Assembly (NCBI GenBank): GCA_932294295.1
Contig: OW028576.1
Location: forward strand, 23,505,227-23,569,226
Direction: 5' to 3'
DNA from: Alitta virens
Taxonomy: Eukaryota > Annelida > Polychaeta > Phyllodocida > Nereididae
DNA length: 64,000 nt
Under the pieces are notes generated by a model. That model was not told the origin of the DNA. It was given only the letters and a program-made list of their open reading frames with translations, and searched no databases. Positions 39,301 to 46,260 of the stretch are shown here, in pieces. Each line of letters begins with the position of its first letter. Position 1 is the stretch's first letter. Position numbers and translations under genes: made by a program.

Positions 39301-42300
39301 ATGATAACTTTGTGAGACATGAGCTATCATAACATTAGTAATTCAATTCAATTACCCAAATGTAAAGAAGTCCTTCACAAAGGTTAATTGTCATTAGTCA
39401 ATTGCAATTAACCTGGATTACAGGTTTAATATCATGTCCTATTCAATTCACAATTAAAAAGAAGCCACTTTGAACATCACACATGTATATCTGAGTGTCA
39501 ATTGTCATTTAGTATAACGGTCATAATGAATTGTATATTGTCCGATTTTTGTCAAATTAAATTGATATAATAGATAAGGTGAGGAAAATTAATGGAATAT
39601 ACTAGGCAAAAACAAGAATATTCTTGTAAAAAACATTAATCGCTGTTCTTTAATGTAGATAGTTAGATAGTTAGATATGTAGATAAATAGATATGTAGAT
39701 ATGTAGATATGTAGATATGTAGATAGATAGTTTAGAGAGACAGATAGATTTATATCCTTATTGTATAATATAGAATATCTCGCCTAATATTTGGTTTATT
39801 TTCGATCCGAAAACATTTATGGAATCAGTATGAACTATACTACAATTCAGTCTTATTTGACGAAAATCGGACTAATATTAGAGGAGCAACAGCCTTTTAA
39901 AGAAACGCTCAGCTCTGCCTGCATTGATACGGTCCAGGCGAGGACGCTTGAGGGAGCACCAGTGTTTGCCGCCTAGCTGCCTTCTCAGACGAATGTCTCG
40001 CTTAATATTTGGTCTATTTTCGAACCGAAAGCATGTATGGAATCAGTCTGAACTATACTACAATTCTTATTTGACGAAAATTGGCCAAATATTAGAGGAG
40101 CAGCAGCCTTTTAAAGTACATATGACCCCCCTCCCTGCCTACGCTGATGCTGACGCTGGTAGCAGTCGGCGAGTTACTCCTACAACTTGGCGGGTTACTC
40201 CTGGAAGCCGTCGAGTTACTCCTAGTAAAACGCCGGCTTTACTACAGGTAAAATTAGGGACAATTAACTCGTTGGCTTCCACGAGTAACCCGCCGGCTTC
40301 CACGGACAACCCGCCGGCTTCCACGGACAACCCGCCGGCTTCCACGGGTAACCCGCCGGCTTCCATGGGTAATCCGTGCCCTTTTTTGACATTTTGGACA
40401 CCTGGGAGTTTGCCACGGATGAGCCATGCAAGCATGGCATATCCGGCTACTGGCTCCGAAACTCCCGGGTTGGCCCCGGGTCCCAGGAGTGACTCGACGG
40501 GTATCGCCGGGTATCCACGGGTAGCCGTCAGGTTGGAGCCGGGAAGCGCGTTACGTCACCGTTATGTAATACTACGGGTTCACTACGGCAAAACCGGCTA
40601 TTTGTGAAAGGGGCTTTAGCCTGTCATTTCTTATTTGGAGAGTCAGAGTGTGGCCTGTTGTGGGTGTGTCACACATGGCCAATCAGACCCAGATGCCCAC
40701 TGCTACACTGATTACAACAGGTTTTGTTGAAAACCTCCTATGAAGAGGTGCCTTTCTTAGAGGTGCCCCTAACAGGAGAGAGCCTCACTGAGTGCATTTT
40801 GACAATTTTCAGAACAGACTCTTCGATATAGTAGTGGCGACTCCAAAGGAGAGCCTATCCCATGATGAAGATTTTCTATAGGCTAAGGCACGCCTGAAAA
40901 AATATTGAATATTGTCCACAAAATTATGATCCAGATTTATCACCACCAATACTGCAGTGCGACCTATCTTTCAGAAGCGGAAACAGTCTATCATGATGGA
41001 AGATAACGAACTTGAAGAACCATCTCGACCAAGCCTAGAAAAACCATCACCAGAAATACAATTATCCACCAGAGACTATGACAAAAATAGACCACAGAAA
41101 ACAGGAAAAAAAATGTACATCTGTGTAACTTGTATTTTGAAGTCTTAGGTCCCAAAAGCAAATCAAATGTATAAAAGGCAGTGCAGCCTAAACAAAGTAT
41201 AAGCGATGTATATATGTTCTTGTGTAAGTCAAGCCCCAATACTCCAAAAATATTTATTTAAAGAGGCATCGAAGCCCAATACTCCAGGAAAGTTTAACTT
41301 TCCAACCCAAAGAATTTGCCACCTACTACTGAACATTCCGCACCTTACTGAATGCATCCAAAGCTTTCAATAGGTTGACGTTTGACAGGCCAATTAAGAT
41401 TTAAGAGGATCATTAATGGAATCAATCCTTTAGCAATGCGACTATTGATGTATGAAAATCAAATCAGCAGGATGTGCTGGCTGAAAATTTGGTCCAATGG
41501 CCAATGGTACACGATGGGGTTTTTCTACTCCCATGTTTTTTACACTGTATATGGATATTTTGTTCTAAAGACTAGATGCTAGAAAAAGGATATTATGTTG
41601 GACATGAATTCTATGAGATTATGTGATAATGATATGCGCCAAAATCTAGTGCGGTGTAACTCCGTCAGTTAGACATCTGTATGTCACAATCAACTTACTG
41701 CTTGATGTTGATGACATCAAGACGAATGACTTTATTGATCATAATTCTGGTAAAGTTTAAAGCCGCTAGCAGATAAGGCAGACATGGAAAAAAAACTGCT
41801 AAAGTGCCAATGATCTTGAGTTGTGCTGGCAGAAAATATTTTCTTTTTTATTTGTTGGGCTTGCCAAACACAACCAGATCAGTAATGCTGACCAATTTGC
41901 AGAGTTGTGACAACCTCAAGTGTCAACTGAGTAATGGATTCATCAAGCTCCAGATTACCCCCCCCCCCCCCCAGTGTACACTAGAACTACCAAATATACC
42001 TCTTGGCTACCCCCCATAGCACCAGTTACCCCCATTTCCCCCAACCACCCAGATCACCCCTTGCCCAACATTACTACCTCCCCCCAATTTCCCACGGGAT
42101 AAACAAATATCCCACTTGGCTACCCCCCATCCAAGATAGCATTTGACATAGTTTTGACGTCAGCCTCATGTGGGCGACATCGGACCATAGGGCCAACATT
42201 GGGATGATGTAGCATGTTATCAAGGATAGCCCCAGTTACCCCCCATGTCCCCCAACCACACCGATAATCCCCTGCCTAACACTATTACTGAATATCCCCC

Positions 42301-45300
42301 TTGTCTGTGCCCCATTGCTCAGTGACGTTGCTATCTTTGCATACAAAGCCACAACTTTCTCTTTTGTTGGCCAATCAGACAGTCTTCCGTAGCCATATGC
42401 CTCAATATAAATAAGTATGTAATTTTGTCTATTATTCAACTGTGTTGCAACTATATGCCAATAAAATAAGGAGAAAGAGTTGCCTAAATTCTCCCACACC
42501 CCTATGTCAGAATCTCAAGATTTTCCAATGGAATGAACTGTGACCCATGCTCTCGCATGGGTCCCTGGGCCTAGGCAGTAGATGGCTACTCAAAGCCAGA
42601 TCTAAAATTATATGCAGCACCAATTGGTACATAAGTTAGAGAGTAACACATCAATGTCATCTTCTGCATGTCTGCTGCAAGGTTCATATTTTTTCAGTGG
42701 TGCTATATAGGTGTAAGCCGACTATAAGCTAGGAGTAGACAGAAGCAGCTGGCTCTAGCCAGTAATAGCGACAATGAATAGATTGCCAAAGCTATCTACA
42801 GTCAACCTATTTTTTTTTAAACCAACTGTAATTAAGAAAAGGATTATCATGGTAAACCTACTGTTGGAACCAGTCCAGGCAATAAGTAGAAATCCTGTTG
42901 GTCCACAAACTCTGAAATCAAAGTCAGATAACATCATTAGCATCAACACTTTAATTTTCAGCAAACATACGTTAAGTATGGACCCAGCATAGACACAAGG
43001 CTCCAATAGATTTTTACAATGTGTCTATGCTGGGGACGTATTGAGCATATGTTTGCTGAACATTAAACTGTGGATGCTACAATAGTAAATATTGCGGCTG
43101 AAACCAATGTTCTCTGCGCAAATGGCAAATAAGTTATGAATTCTTACATATAAATGTCTTGCATAGATTCAATACATCTGCCCTTAAGTACCTGTGAGGC
43201 CACACTTTTTTCTTTCACTTTCATTGATTATAATGCTTTGAATTATTACATCATCTTGCAAGTGTGTGAATTTATTTGTATGGGAAAAGAGATAATATAT
43301 ATTAGCATATATATTAAATAAAGTTACTTACATTGCTATAATTCTTGTCTTTAATAGGCCAAATTTGTCAAAGAACCAACCAATGAAGATTCCAACAATT
43401 CCCCAGGTCAATAGATCCACAGTGAAAATTAAAGAAAACATCTTGTCCTGGGCTGAACATCTTGGAAATATGATATCTTCGTGCTGCAGTGTTTAATACA
43501 TTGTAGGTTAAGCCCAGTTCACACAAGTCTTACCATCAATGAGTGAGGGGAAGATTTAGTCTTCACCCCTCTGAAGACTCAGTCTTCAGTCAGTTCACAT
43601 GAAGAGTTATGAACAAGTCAGTCTTCAACATGGAGGTATAGAAGGAGTTGAGGCTTTTATTGCATAAAATCATAATGTCCCTTCCCTATGTCGTACACGC
43701 GGTACACGCGATACGCGTAGTATGCATGGTACGCGTGGTACGCGTGGAACACGTGGTACACGTGGTAGACGAACACATAGCTATATTTAGCAGTTGTTTT
43801 GACTTCATTCAAAACATCCCCTGAACTTTGTGCAGTGTGTTGTTGATGCTGCTGACAATGTGAGCTTTCTGACAGTCTTTGAATTTATTAAATAGGATAA
43901 CTAGGTGTTGAATTACAGAGGAAAGCTTGTTGAAGTATGATGGAAGGTAAGTAAAAACTTTGTTTAGTTCACATAAATTTAATTAACACACGTGACACAT
44001 CCTGATGACAATGCACACATCATTTTAGAGAGGAGATTCCCCTGATATTGTTGGTGCTGGTTTCACAACATTTGTTTGTCTTCGACTGTCAAAATTAAGC
44101 CCCCAAAGATTCATGAAATTGCCAGTAAACTCACTTCATGATGCAGTGATTGCATTGATAGTTAGTGTTATTTTCCGGCTGGCGCCTGTAGTATGATGTA
44201 AAAAAAATGCCATAAAATACATAAAAACTGAGATAATACTTCAGTATCAATATACATTGAACAAAAATGTCTAAAAGTGTTGCTGGAATGTTATGAAAAA
44301 ATTAGTTCACTATATGTTGTCCAGCATTGAACATTACTCAAAATCTACTCTTTTTGTAATTGGAAACTGACTGTGCTAAGATATGAACTAGATGTGTATT
44401 TTACTATATATAAGTATTAGTTAAATGACAAATAATTACCTAGAAGCTCTGTACTGTACATTAAATGAATTGAATTGAATGGTTTCTCGAGTGTTGTTGT
44501 TTACCTCAATTCCATTTATAGAATGGGGGTAATCCAGGATGTATTTAGGAAATCCTGGGGTGCAGAGGGGTGCAGCACTGAGGGGGTGGCATGTGGTTTT
44601 GTTTAGCTTGAGGTCAACAGGGGGGTAATAAAAGGGGCATAACTGGTGCAGTCCTGACTTCAGAAGTTGCTGTCCTTCAACTCCTTCTTTAATACCTCTA
44701 AAATACCTCTATAATACCTCCATGGTCTTTACCTACCCCGTGGACCTGTTTAGTGGCATCATATCTCACATGGCTGATAAACATAACTGGGGCATGAGAG
44801 TACCTGACTCCAAAGTCCATTCAAACGACTGTGGTGGGAAGCACCAGTTTCCAAAATATTAAACACTGGTTGATATTTTGGACTCAGTCGTAGGTACTAA
44901 AAACTCTGGCCAATTTACATAAGGAAAACCTGTCACCAAAATGGGTTCAGAACGAGATCCTGCCGACTGAGTGGTGTGAAGACTCTCATGTGAACTGGGC
45001 TAAGAAAATATGACTTGTAATGTGCATAGTTTTTTTTTTTTACTTCCATTTAGTTCATCTGTACGTAAAGATTGTTGCTTTTAGTTGGACCTATGATAAG
45101 CATGAATGTACATGTTAGTGACATAATTTTCAGTATTTTTGTCAAGTTTGACAGTTCTCTGTAGCAGCCTTGCCATATCTTTTTCAGGATGCAATCTGTC
45201 ATCACCCAACAAAGTCTTAACCAAATTTACAATTACACCCTTGGCAGGCCTGTTCAAGCATGGGTTTTCTCCACTCCCTGGAGATCACACAGCCAAGCAG

Positions 45301-45726
45301 CTGCAGTCTGTGCTTTGCCATCAGGCATTGCCATCAGACTGAGCATGTTAAAATTGCTGTTATTGCCTATTGTACCTTTGTTGAGCAATGAGTCCACTCT
45401 GAGTTAATTATAACCTTTGATATATTATGGAGGCAATTAATAATGAAAAAGTGTACCTCATACAGTGTTGACTCATTGTTCGATGATATTCTTGAAACTA
45501 GTGGTTTGAAAGTGGTCACTTGATAACTTTGATTCAAACCATAAAGTCCTTGGCCAGTCAGTTGCTCCTTACAAAGATGACTGAAGATGCCATCATCTTT
45601 GAAGACATAAACAATAGAAGCCCATCCAGTGATAGTCGCTCCAAAGAAAAGACATTCCACTCCACACAGGATGAGTGTCAACCAAAGCCGTACCCTCGGG
45701 AAAGTTGCCTGAGAGACCTCCTTCAT
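15249..45726 (-). CDS. SLC43A3-like: SLC43A3-like transporter gene, ten coding exons
   Basis: Membrane transporter of the major facilitator superfamily, SLC43 branch. In vertebrates SLC43A1/A2 carry neutral amino acids and SLC43A3 (ENBT1) carries purine nucleobases at the plasma membrane. Coding exons, in transcript order on the minus strand: 45726-45520, 43483-43332, 42911-42823, 29024-28945, 27912-27820, 23200-22522, 21860-21771, 17251-17077, 15961-15830, 15354-15249. All have AG acceptors and GT donors, and the phases join to 1,803 nt: 600 codons plus TAA. Visible family features are ECLFFG...[12 protein letters not shown] in TM1, [13 protein letters not shown] before TM2, the MFS loop [13 protein letters not shown], and [11 protein letters not shown] in TM11, matching human SLC43A3 better than LAT3/LAT4 as I remember them. 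At 600 residues it is longer than human SLC43A3 (about 490), owing to the exon-6 loop. The gene looks intact, but the substrate is inferred only. Introns total about 28.7 kb. Confidence 0.88.
15533..15735 (-). mobile_element. tRNA-derived SINE in intron 9
   Basis: The minus strand reads CCAGTGGTATCGCACTGGGC, then GGTCCCGGGTTCAATTCCCG, an A-box/B-box tRNA-like head (B-box GGTTCAATTCC is intact). The body has TTCATCCTTCATCTCATTGC and GGACGTAAAAGCCC. Same family as 51131-51310. It lies between exons 9 and 10. Confidence 0.75.
15830..15961 (-). CDS. SLC43A3-like: SLC43A3-like exon 9 (TM11)
   Basis: Residues 522-566. The acceptor GATGAGCAG completes Ala and is followed by [20 protein letters not shown] and [10 protein letters not shown]. 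This is the most conserved segment of the gene (human [27 protein letters not shown]). The donor is taken as AA|GTATTT at 15829-15828. An earlier GT gives a phase that does not fit the last exon. Confidence 0.86.
16148..17028. mobile_element. Tc1/mariner-type MITE in intron 8
   Basis: Starts TA-CAGTTGGAAGCAGAATTATT, then CAACCCCC; ends GGGGGTTGAATTATTCTGAT then TCCAACTG-TA. TA target duplication and inverted arms traceable for about 190 bases (shared CTGTTTTGCAA and CACAGGACA words). The interior has no transposase. Lies 48 nt from exon 8. Confidence 0.8.
17077..17251 (-). CDS. SLC43A3-like: SLC43A3-like exon 8 (TM9-TM10)
   Basis: Residues 464-522. The acceptor CATTTTCAG joins the exon-7 phase to give [19 protein letters not shown], and the exon ends [18 protein letters not shown] at donor GC|GTAAGA. 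Human SLC43A3 has QVISRSFLYGSNAAFLTLAFP: the (S/T)R(S/A)FL(Y/F) and N(A/V)(A/F) pattern is clear. The exon lies between two foldback elements, only 48 nt from the edge of the one at 16148-17028. Confidence 0.87.
17376..19796. mobile_element. 2.4-kb foldback element in intron 7
   Basis: Near-palindromic: left arm 17376-18325 begins AGGGTCATTCCATATGAACT; right arm 18838-19796 ends AGTTCATATGGAATGACCCT. The arms match over about 950 bases with a loop of about 510. The loop repeats part of the left arm directly (CCTCTGGTTAAAATATC at 18004 and 18366). No transposase frame. Left flank TATGT, right flank GTATT, with no clear target duplication. Confidence 0.85.
20280..21290 (-). mobile_element. LINE remnant with reverse-transcriptase pieces
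   Basis: Minus-strand frames: 21269-21066 has the RT entry motif [17 protein letters not shown]; 20909-20589 has [20 protein letters not shown] and [10 protein letters not shown]; 20580-20400 continues [20 protein letters not shown] in another frame. Frameshifts and missing catalytic YADD show decay. A MITE-like insertion separates the first two pieces. The left flank (20080-20280) is A/T-rich and may be the 3' end. Confidence 0.65.
20916..21060. mobile_element. Family-B-like MITE fragment inside LINE
   Basis: TAA then AGGGGGGGTTCTCACATAGC and CAGTTTTCCCGGTGAAGCCG, followed by GATGTAATATTACG, resembles the family-B terminus. The right terminus is not clear. It lies exactly where the LINE coding similarity is interrupted. 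Confidence 0.45.
21771..21860 (-). CDS. SLC43A3-like: SLC43A3-like exon 7 (TM8)
   Basis: Residues 434-464. The acceptor TTATTATTTCAG and the phase-1 join give [20 protein letters not shown], then [10 protein letters not shown]. The donor A|GTAAGC sits within AGG-A. Human: [26 protein letters not shown]. The conserved TN, Q and (I/L)(I/M)D support the call. Too short for ordinary open-frame detection. Confidence 0.85.
21861..22521. other. Intron 6, nothing recognised
   Basis: AT-rich intron between exons 7 and 6. No repeats or frames of note. Confidence 0.6.
22522..23200 (-). CDS. SLC43A3-like: SLC43A3-like exon 6 (TM6, long loop, TM7)
   Basis: Residues 208-434, the largest exon (679 nt). 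The acceptor TTGTATTTCAG opens [12 protein letters not shown]6 runs about residues 217-240 ([16 protein letters not shown]). Residues about 241-388 form a hydrophilic cytoplasmic loop very rich in Asn, Ser and Glu, with loosely repeated SSYEKS/SEFNKS-type units. TM7 is at about 394-418 ([20 protein letters not shown]), with GTYNPWV answering human GTLNSLL. The donor is AAAG|GTAATT (phase 1). The loop is much longer than in human SLC43A3, is low in complexity, and probably evolves fast. Confidence 0.88.
23544..23613 (+). repeat. Inverted fragment of exon 6 inside intron 5
   Basis: The plus strand reads GTAGATGGCATGAAATCATC, then TCTACATCTGAACTCAGAGC. This is the reverse complement of exon 6 at about 22676-22745 with a handful of mismatches. 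It is about 350 bases upstream of exon 6 in the transcript and antisense to it, so the pre-mRNA can pair with itself here. It abuts a LINE fragment that starts near 23630. Confidence 0.7.
23630..24040 (+). mobile_element. LINE remnant, RT C-terminal part, in intron 5
   Basis: Translation in shifting frames: [51 protein letters not shown] and [20 protein letters not shown], the usual C-terminal text of CR1/Jockey reverse transcriptases. Dead. A 16-C run follows at 24088-24103. Confidence 0.65.
24041..24600. repeat. Low-complexity stretch with poly-C and poly-T
   Basis: A run of about 16 C near 24088 and T-rich tracts at 24225-24280. The minus frames here are artefacts of composition. Confidence 0.6.
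26201..26899. mobile_element. MITE family A, full-length copy A3
   Basis: Left end TAA-AGGGGTGTTCACACTATC, then ACGTACAAAACCTACGTATG; right end CATACGTGATAGTGTGACGC then CCCT-TAA. Terminal inverted repeat of about 44 bases and TAA on both sides. The interior has an 11-base tandem repeat. Inserted into the Penelope-like element at its GIY-YIG region. Confidence 0.88.
26455..26585. repeat. 11-bp tandem repeat within MITE A3
   Basis: About eleven copies of TCGCTCGTAGG with few changes (GCTCATAGG, GTTGCTCGTAGG). One CpG per unit. The frame reading [11 protein letters not shown] is a by-product. Confidence 0.85.
27820..27912 (-). CDS. SLC43A3-like: SLC43A3-like exon 5 (TM5)
   Basis: Residues 177-207. 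A T13 tract and ACAAG acceptor precede [20 protein letters not shown], then [11 protein letters not shown], and the donor is AAG|GTAATG (phase 0). This matches the human segment [20 protein letters not shown] in hydrophobicity, the small-residue pattern and the shared SS pair. Confidence 0.85.
27913..28944. other. Intron 4, diverged 90-bp tandem pair
   Basis: Two imperfect copies of a unit with TGTGGCTGAAACCTGTGA (28271 and 28354). Nothing else recognised. Confidence 0.5.
28945..29024 (-). CDS. SLC43A3-like: SLC43A3-like exon 4 (TM4)
   Basis: Residues 150-176. The acceptor CGTTTTGCAG is followed by [20 protein letters not shown] and MMTTFH, with donor CAT|GTGAGT (phase 0). Human SLC43A3 reads GGILFLITNLQIGNLFG in the same position. 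It lies 13.8 kb downstream of exon 3 because intron 3 has absorbed most of the mobile DNA. Confidence 0.82.
29103..29240. repeat. (TA)n microsatellite in intron 3
   Basis: Long, interrupted TA array. The minus frame of 64 codons (Tyr/Ile-rich) is an artefact. Confidence 0.9.
29241..30855. other. Intron 3: no gene; C-rich and TATC tracts
   Basis: Holds a short CAAT repeat near 29905, (TATC)n at 30010-30085, and a C-rich stretch (30420-30620) built on TACCCCCA-like words, resembling 41955-42300. A G-run lies near 30705. No coding signal. Confidence 0.5.
30856..31290 (+). other. Open frame of 144 codons, unrecognised
   Basis: Starts ATG and is Lys/Gln/His-rich, with [10 protein letters not shown] near residue 47 and an [14 protein letters not shown] histidine cluster near residue 79. 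It lies in intron 3, antisense to the transporter. No known domain and no neighbours of the same origin. It could be a transposon N-terminal region or chance. Confidence 0.2.
31291..32735. other. Intron 3: no gene recognised
   Basis: Includes a 118-codon plus frame at 31917-32273 of unknown nature ([20 protein letters not shown] near its start), overlapped by a minus frame of 88 codons. A slightly CpG-richer patch lies at 31640-31830. No known family seen. Confidence 0.35.
32740..34000 (+). mobile_element. CR1-like LINE remnant in intron 3
   Basis: 32750-32975 gives [10 protein letters not shown] and [20 protein letters not shown] then [11 protein letters not shown], the end of an APE-type endonuclease (LDLVLTN...LGNSDH). 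33640-33830 gives [20 protein letters not shown]. 33870-34000 gives [20 protein letters not shown] and GIIRAFDS, from after the RT core. The RT catalytic core is deleted, and 33008-33372 looks like foreign sequence inserted within it. Confidence 0.65.
33008..33372 (+). mobile_element. Possible solo LTR inside the LINE
   Basis: Starts TGTGATCACTCGAG and ends ATCGAACA, with AATAAA (33347-33352) about 25 bases before the end, as in many LTRs. It interrupts LINE coding similarity. I could not find a clear target duplication, so this is tentative. Confidence 0.3.
34010..34285 (-). mobile_element. tRNA-derived SINE, minus strand
   Basis: Reverse complement has AGCGGTAAGACACTTGCCTG, GATTTAATCCCAGATTCGG, CAGATGAGATGTTAGATCGG and ends AACTTGCCTTAGAGGGCTGC. 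Same family as 10262-10535. The breakpoint of the 3.27-kb duplication (34131) falls inside it, so its head half recurs at 37402-37558. Confidence 0.75.
34673..37343. mobile_element. Foldback MITE family B, copy B1 (2.7 kb)
   Basis: Left end TTA-AGCCCCTTTCACACATAG, then CCGTTTTGCCATAGTGAACC; right end GGTTCACTACGGCAAAACCG, then GTGAAAGGGGCT-TTA. Terminal repeats of about 65 bases followed by GC-rich arms of tandem units (GGTGACTCGGCG left; GGCTTCCACGGACAACCCGC-type right). Inside these lie paired inverted modules with GGCTGCTGCTCC and AGGAGCAGCAGCC and an AT-rich centre. Target duplication TTA. No transposase. Confidence 0.85.
34790..34935. repeat. 12-15 bp tandem repeats in foldback arm
   Basis: Seven or more units of GGTGACTCGGCG / GGTCACTCGGCG, passing into 27-base units GGTTCTACGGGTCACTCGGC. 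The same array is at 38058-38208, and related arrays are at 37010-37090 and 47160-47420. Arg/Val/Thr-rich frames here are artefacts. Confidence 0.88.
37402..40674. repeat. 3.27-kb tandem duplication, unit 2
   Basis: Second unit. It ends with GTGTGTCACAC where the sequence turns to unique DNA (ATGGCCAATCAGACC). All open frames seen in unit 1 reappear here. Confidence 0.93.
37944..40615. mobile_element. Foldback MITE family B, copy B2 (2.7 kb)
   Basis: Copy of B1 made by the segmental duplication, not by independent transposition: its flanks are identical to those of B1. Confidence 0.85.
40675..42760. other. Intron 3, distal part; C-rich tract
   Basis: No recognised element. 41955-42300 is C-rich on the plus strand: a run of about 16 C, then repeated TACCCCCC and CCCCCAACCAC words, like 30420-30620. 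Frames of 60-87 codons (40957-41148, 42236-42499) show no family similarity. Confidence 0.45.
42823..42911 (-). CDS. SLC43A3-like: SLC43A3-like exon 3 (TM3)
   Basis: Residues 120-150. The acceptor is TTTGATTTCAG; the first base completes an Ile codon, then [20 protein letters not shown] and a hydrophobic run MIILFLITV. The donor G|GTTTAA is weak. It was chosen because it gives phase 1, which matches exon 4 and keeps the whole message in frame; the alternative GT four bases earlier breaks the frame. Confidence 0.75.
42939..43078 (-). repeat. Intronic hairpin with 59-nt arms
   Basis: The left arm AGCATCAACACTTTAATTTT...CAGCATAGACACA pairs with TGTGTCTATGCTGG...GTGGATGCT, about 50 of 59 positions, around a 22-base loop. 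It lies 27 bases from the exon-3 acceptor, in intron 2. It could be the remnant of a small MITE or a structured RNA. Confidence 0.75.
43332..43483 (-). CDS. SLC43A3-like: SLC43A3-like exon 2 (TM2 and MFS motif)
   Basis: Residues 70-120. The acceptor CTGCAG is followed by [20 protein letters not shown], and the exon ends GCA-AT|GTAAGT (phase 2). Human SLC43A3 has CKAQDERFSLIFT at the same place. [13 protein letters not shown] is the MFS loop-2/3 signature (G-x3-D-R/K-x-G). The exon is too short to stand out as an open frame and was found by searching for the family motif after exon 1. Confidence 0.88.
43511..45001. mobile_element. MITE family F in intron 1
   Basis: Left end GGTTA-AGCCCAGTTCACACAAGT; right end GACTCTCATGTGAACTGGGC then TAAGAAA. 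Outer inverted repeat about 20-25 bases, with GAAGACT words next to it on both sides. No transposase. The right half is shared with the left paralogous segment (terminus at 2309), so the insertion predates the locus duplication. Confidence 0.65.
43690..43770. repeat. 9-bp CpG minisatellite with E-box words
   Basis: About eight units of TACGCGTGG / TACACGTGG, giving repeated ACGCGT and CACGTG palindromes in AT-rich DNA. Lies within MITE F, about 210-290 bases upstream of exon 2 in intron 1. Confidence 0.8.
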
Positions 45727-46260
45727 GCTATGGGTCTTTGTTCTTCTGTATGGATAAACGAATCAGATAGTAACATTTAAGGTGCTCTAATTAGAGTGGT
45801 CAATAATGAGAGAAATATATAATTATGGTGTTTCTGTCGATGTTGGGTTTCAATTTACGCATTTCTGGATTAGAATACTTTTATTGGCAGCGGAATGTCA
45901 TTATTGGCATATGTGTCCAGGTACAAGCAAAATACAATATGTATAGAACATAAATAGAAAAAGTAATGTAATGAAAGTAATAGGTAAGCAATTTACAAAA
46001 TGACAGTACTTCATTAGTTATAGGTTAAAAATAAAGGTTCCAGCCACCATCAATTATTTTTGTCAAAAACAGCTTCTCATATATGTATAGAATTTATATT
46101 GCCTAATGTGGTACAAAAGTAACTAATTTTCATTAATCAGGCAATTTATATATTACTGATAGAATATATCCATTAAAGGCACTTGCATATGTTTTACCAC
46201 AACCATTTTCATGTATATAGATTTTGTAAATATGGTAAAACATATGAATACCCATAAAGT
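44400..46260. repeat. Paralogous segment, right copy (exon 1 and flanks)
   Basis: Partner of 1500-3560. It contains the intact exon 1, the 3' half of the MITE at 43511-45001 and upstream sequence out to about 46260. About 180 bases near 45190-45370 (GGCAGGCCTGTTCAAGCATG region) are missing from the left copy. Confidence 0.75.
45520..45745 (-). CDS. SLC43A3-like: SLC43A3-like exon 1 (start codon, TM1)
   Basis: Codes for residues 1-69. The ATG is at 45726-45724, preceded by 19 nt of 5'UTR and an acceptor-like TTTATCCATACAG, so an upstream noncoding exon is likely. The N-terminus [15 protein letters not shown] leads into TM1 with ECLFFG and [10 protein letters not shown], then an extracellular segment with SHLC and an N-glycosylation sequon NQS. 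The donor is CAA|GTGACC (phase 0). The frame stays open past the donor, but only the part to 45520 resembles the family and the phase fits exon 2. A diverged copy lies at 2855-3080. Confidence 0.88.

Noticed and set aside
45139..45407. Two overlapping plus frames of 67-72 codons
   Set aside because: No family similarity, overlapping each other, inside intron 1 and adjacent to exon 1 on the other strand.
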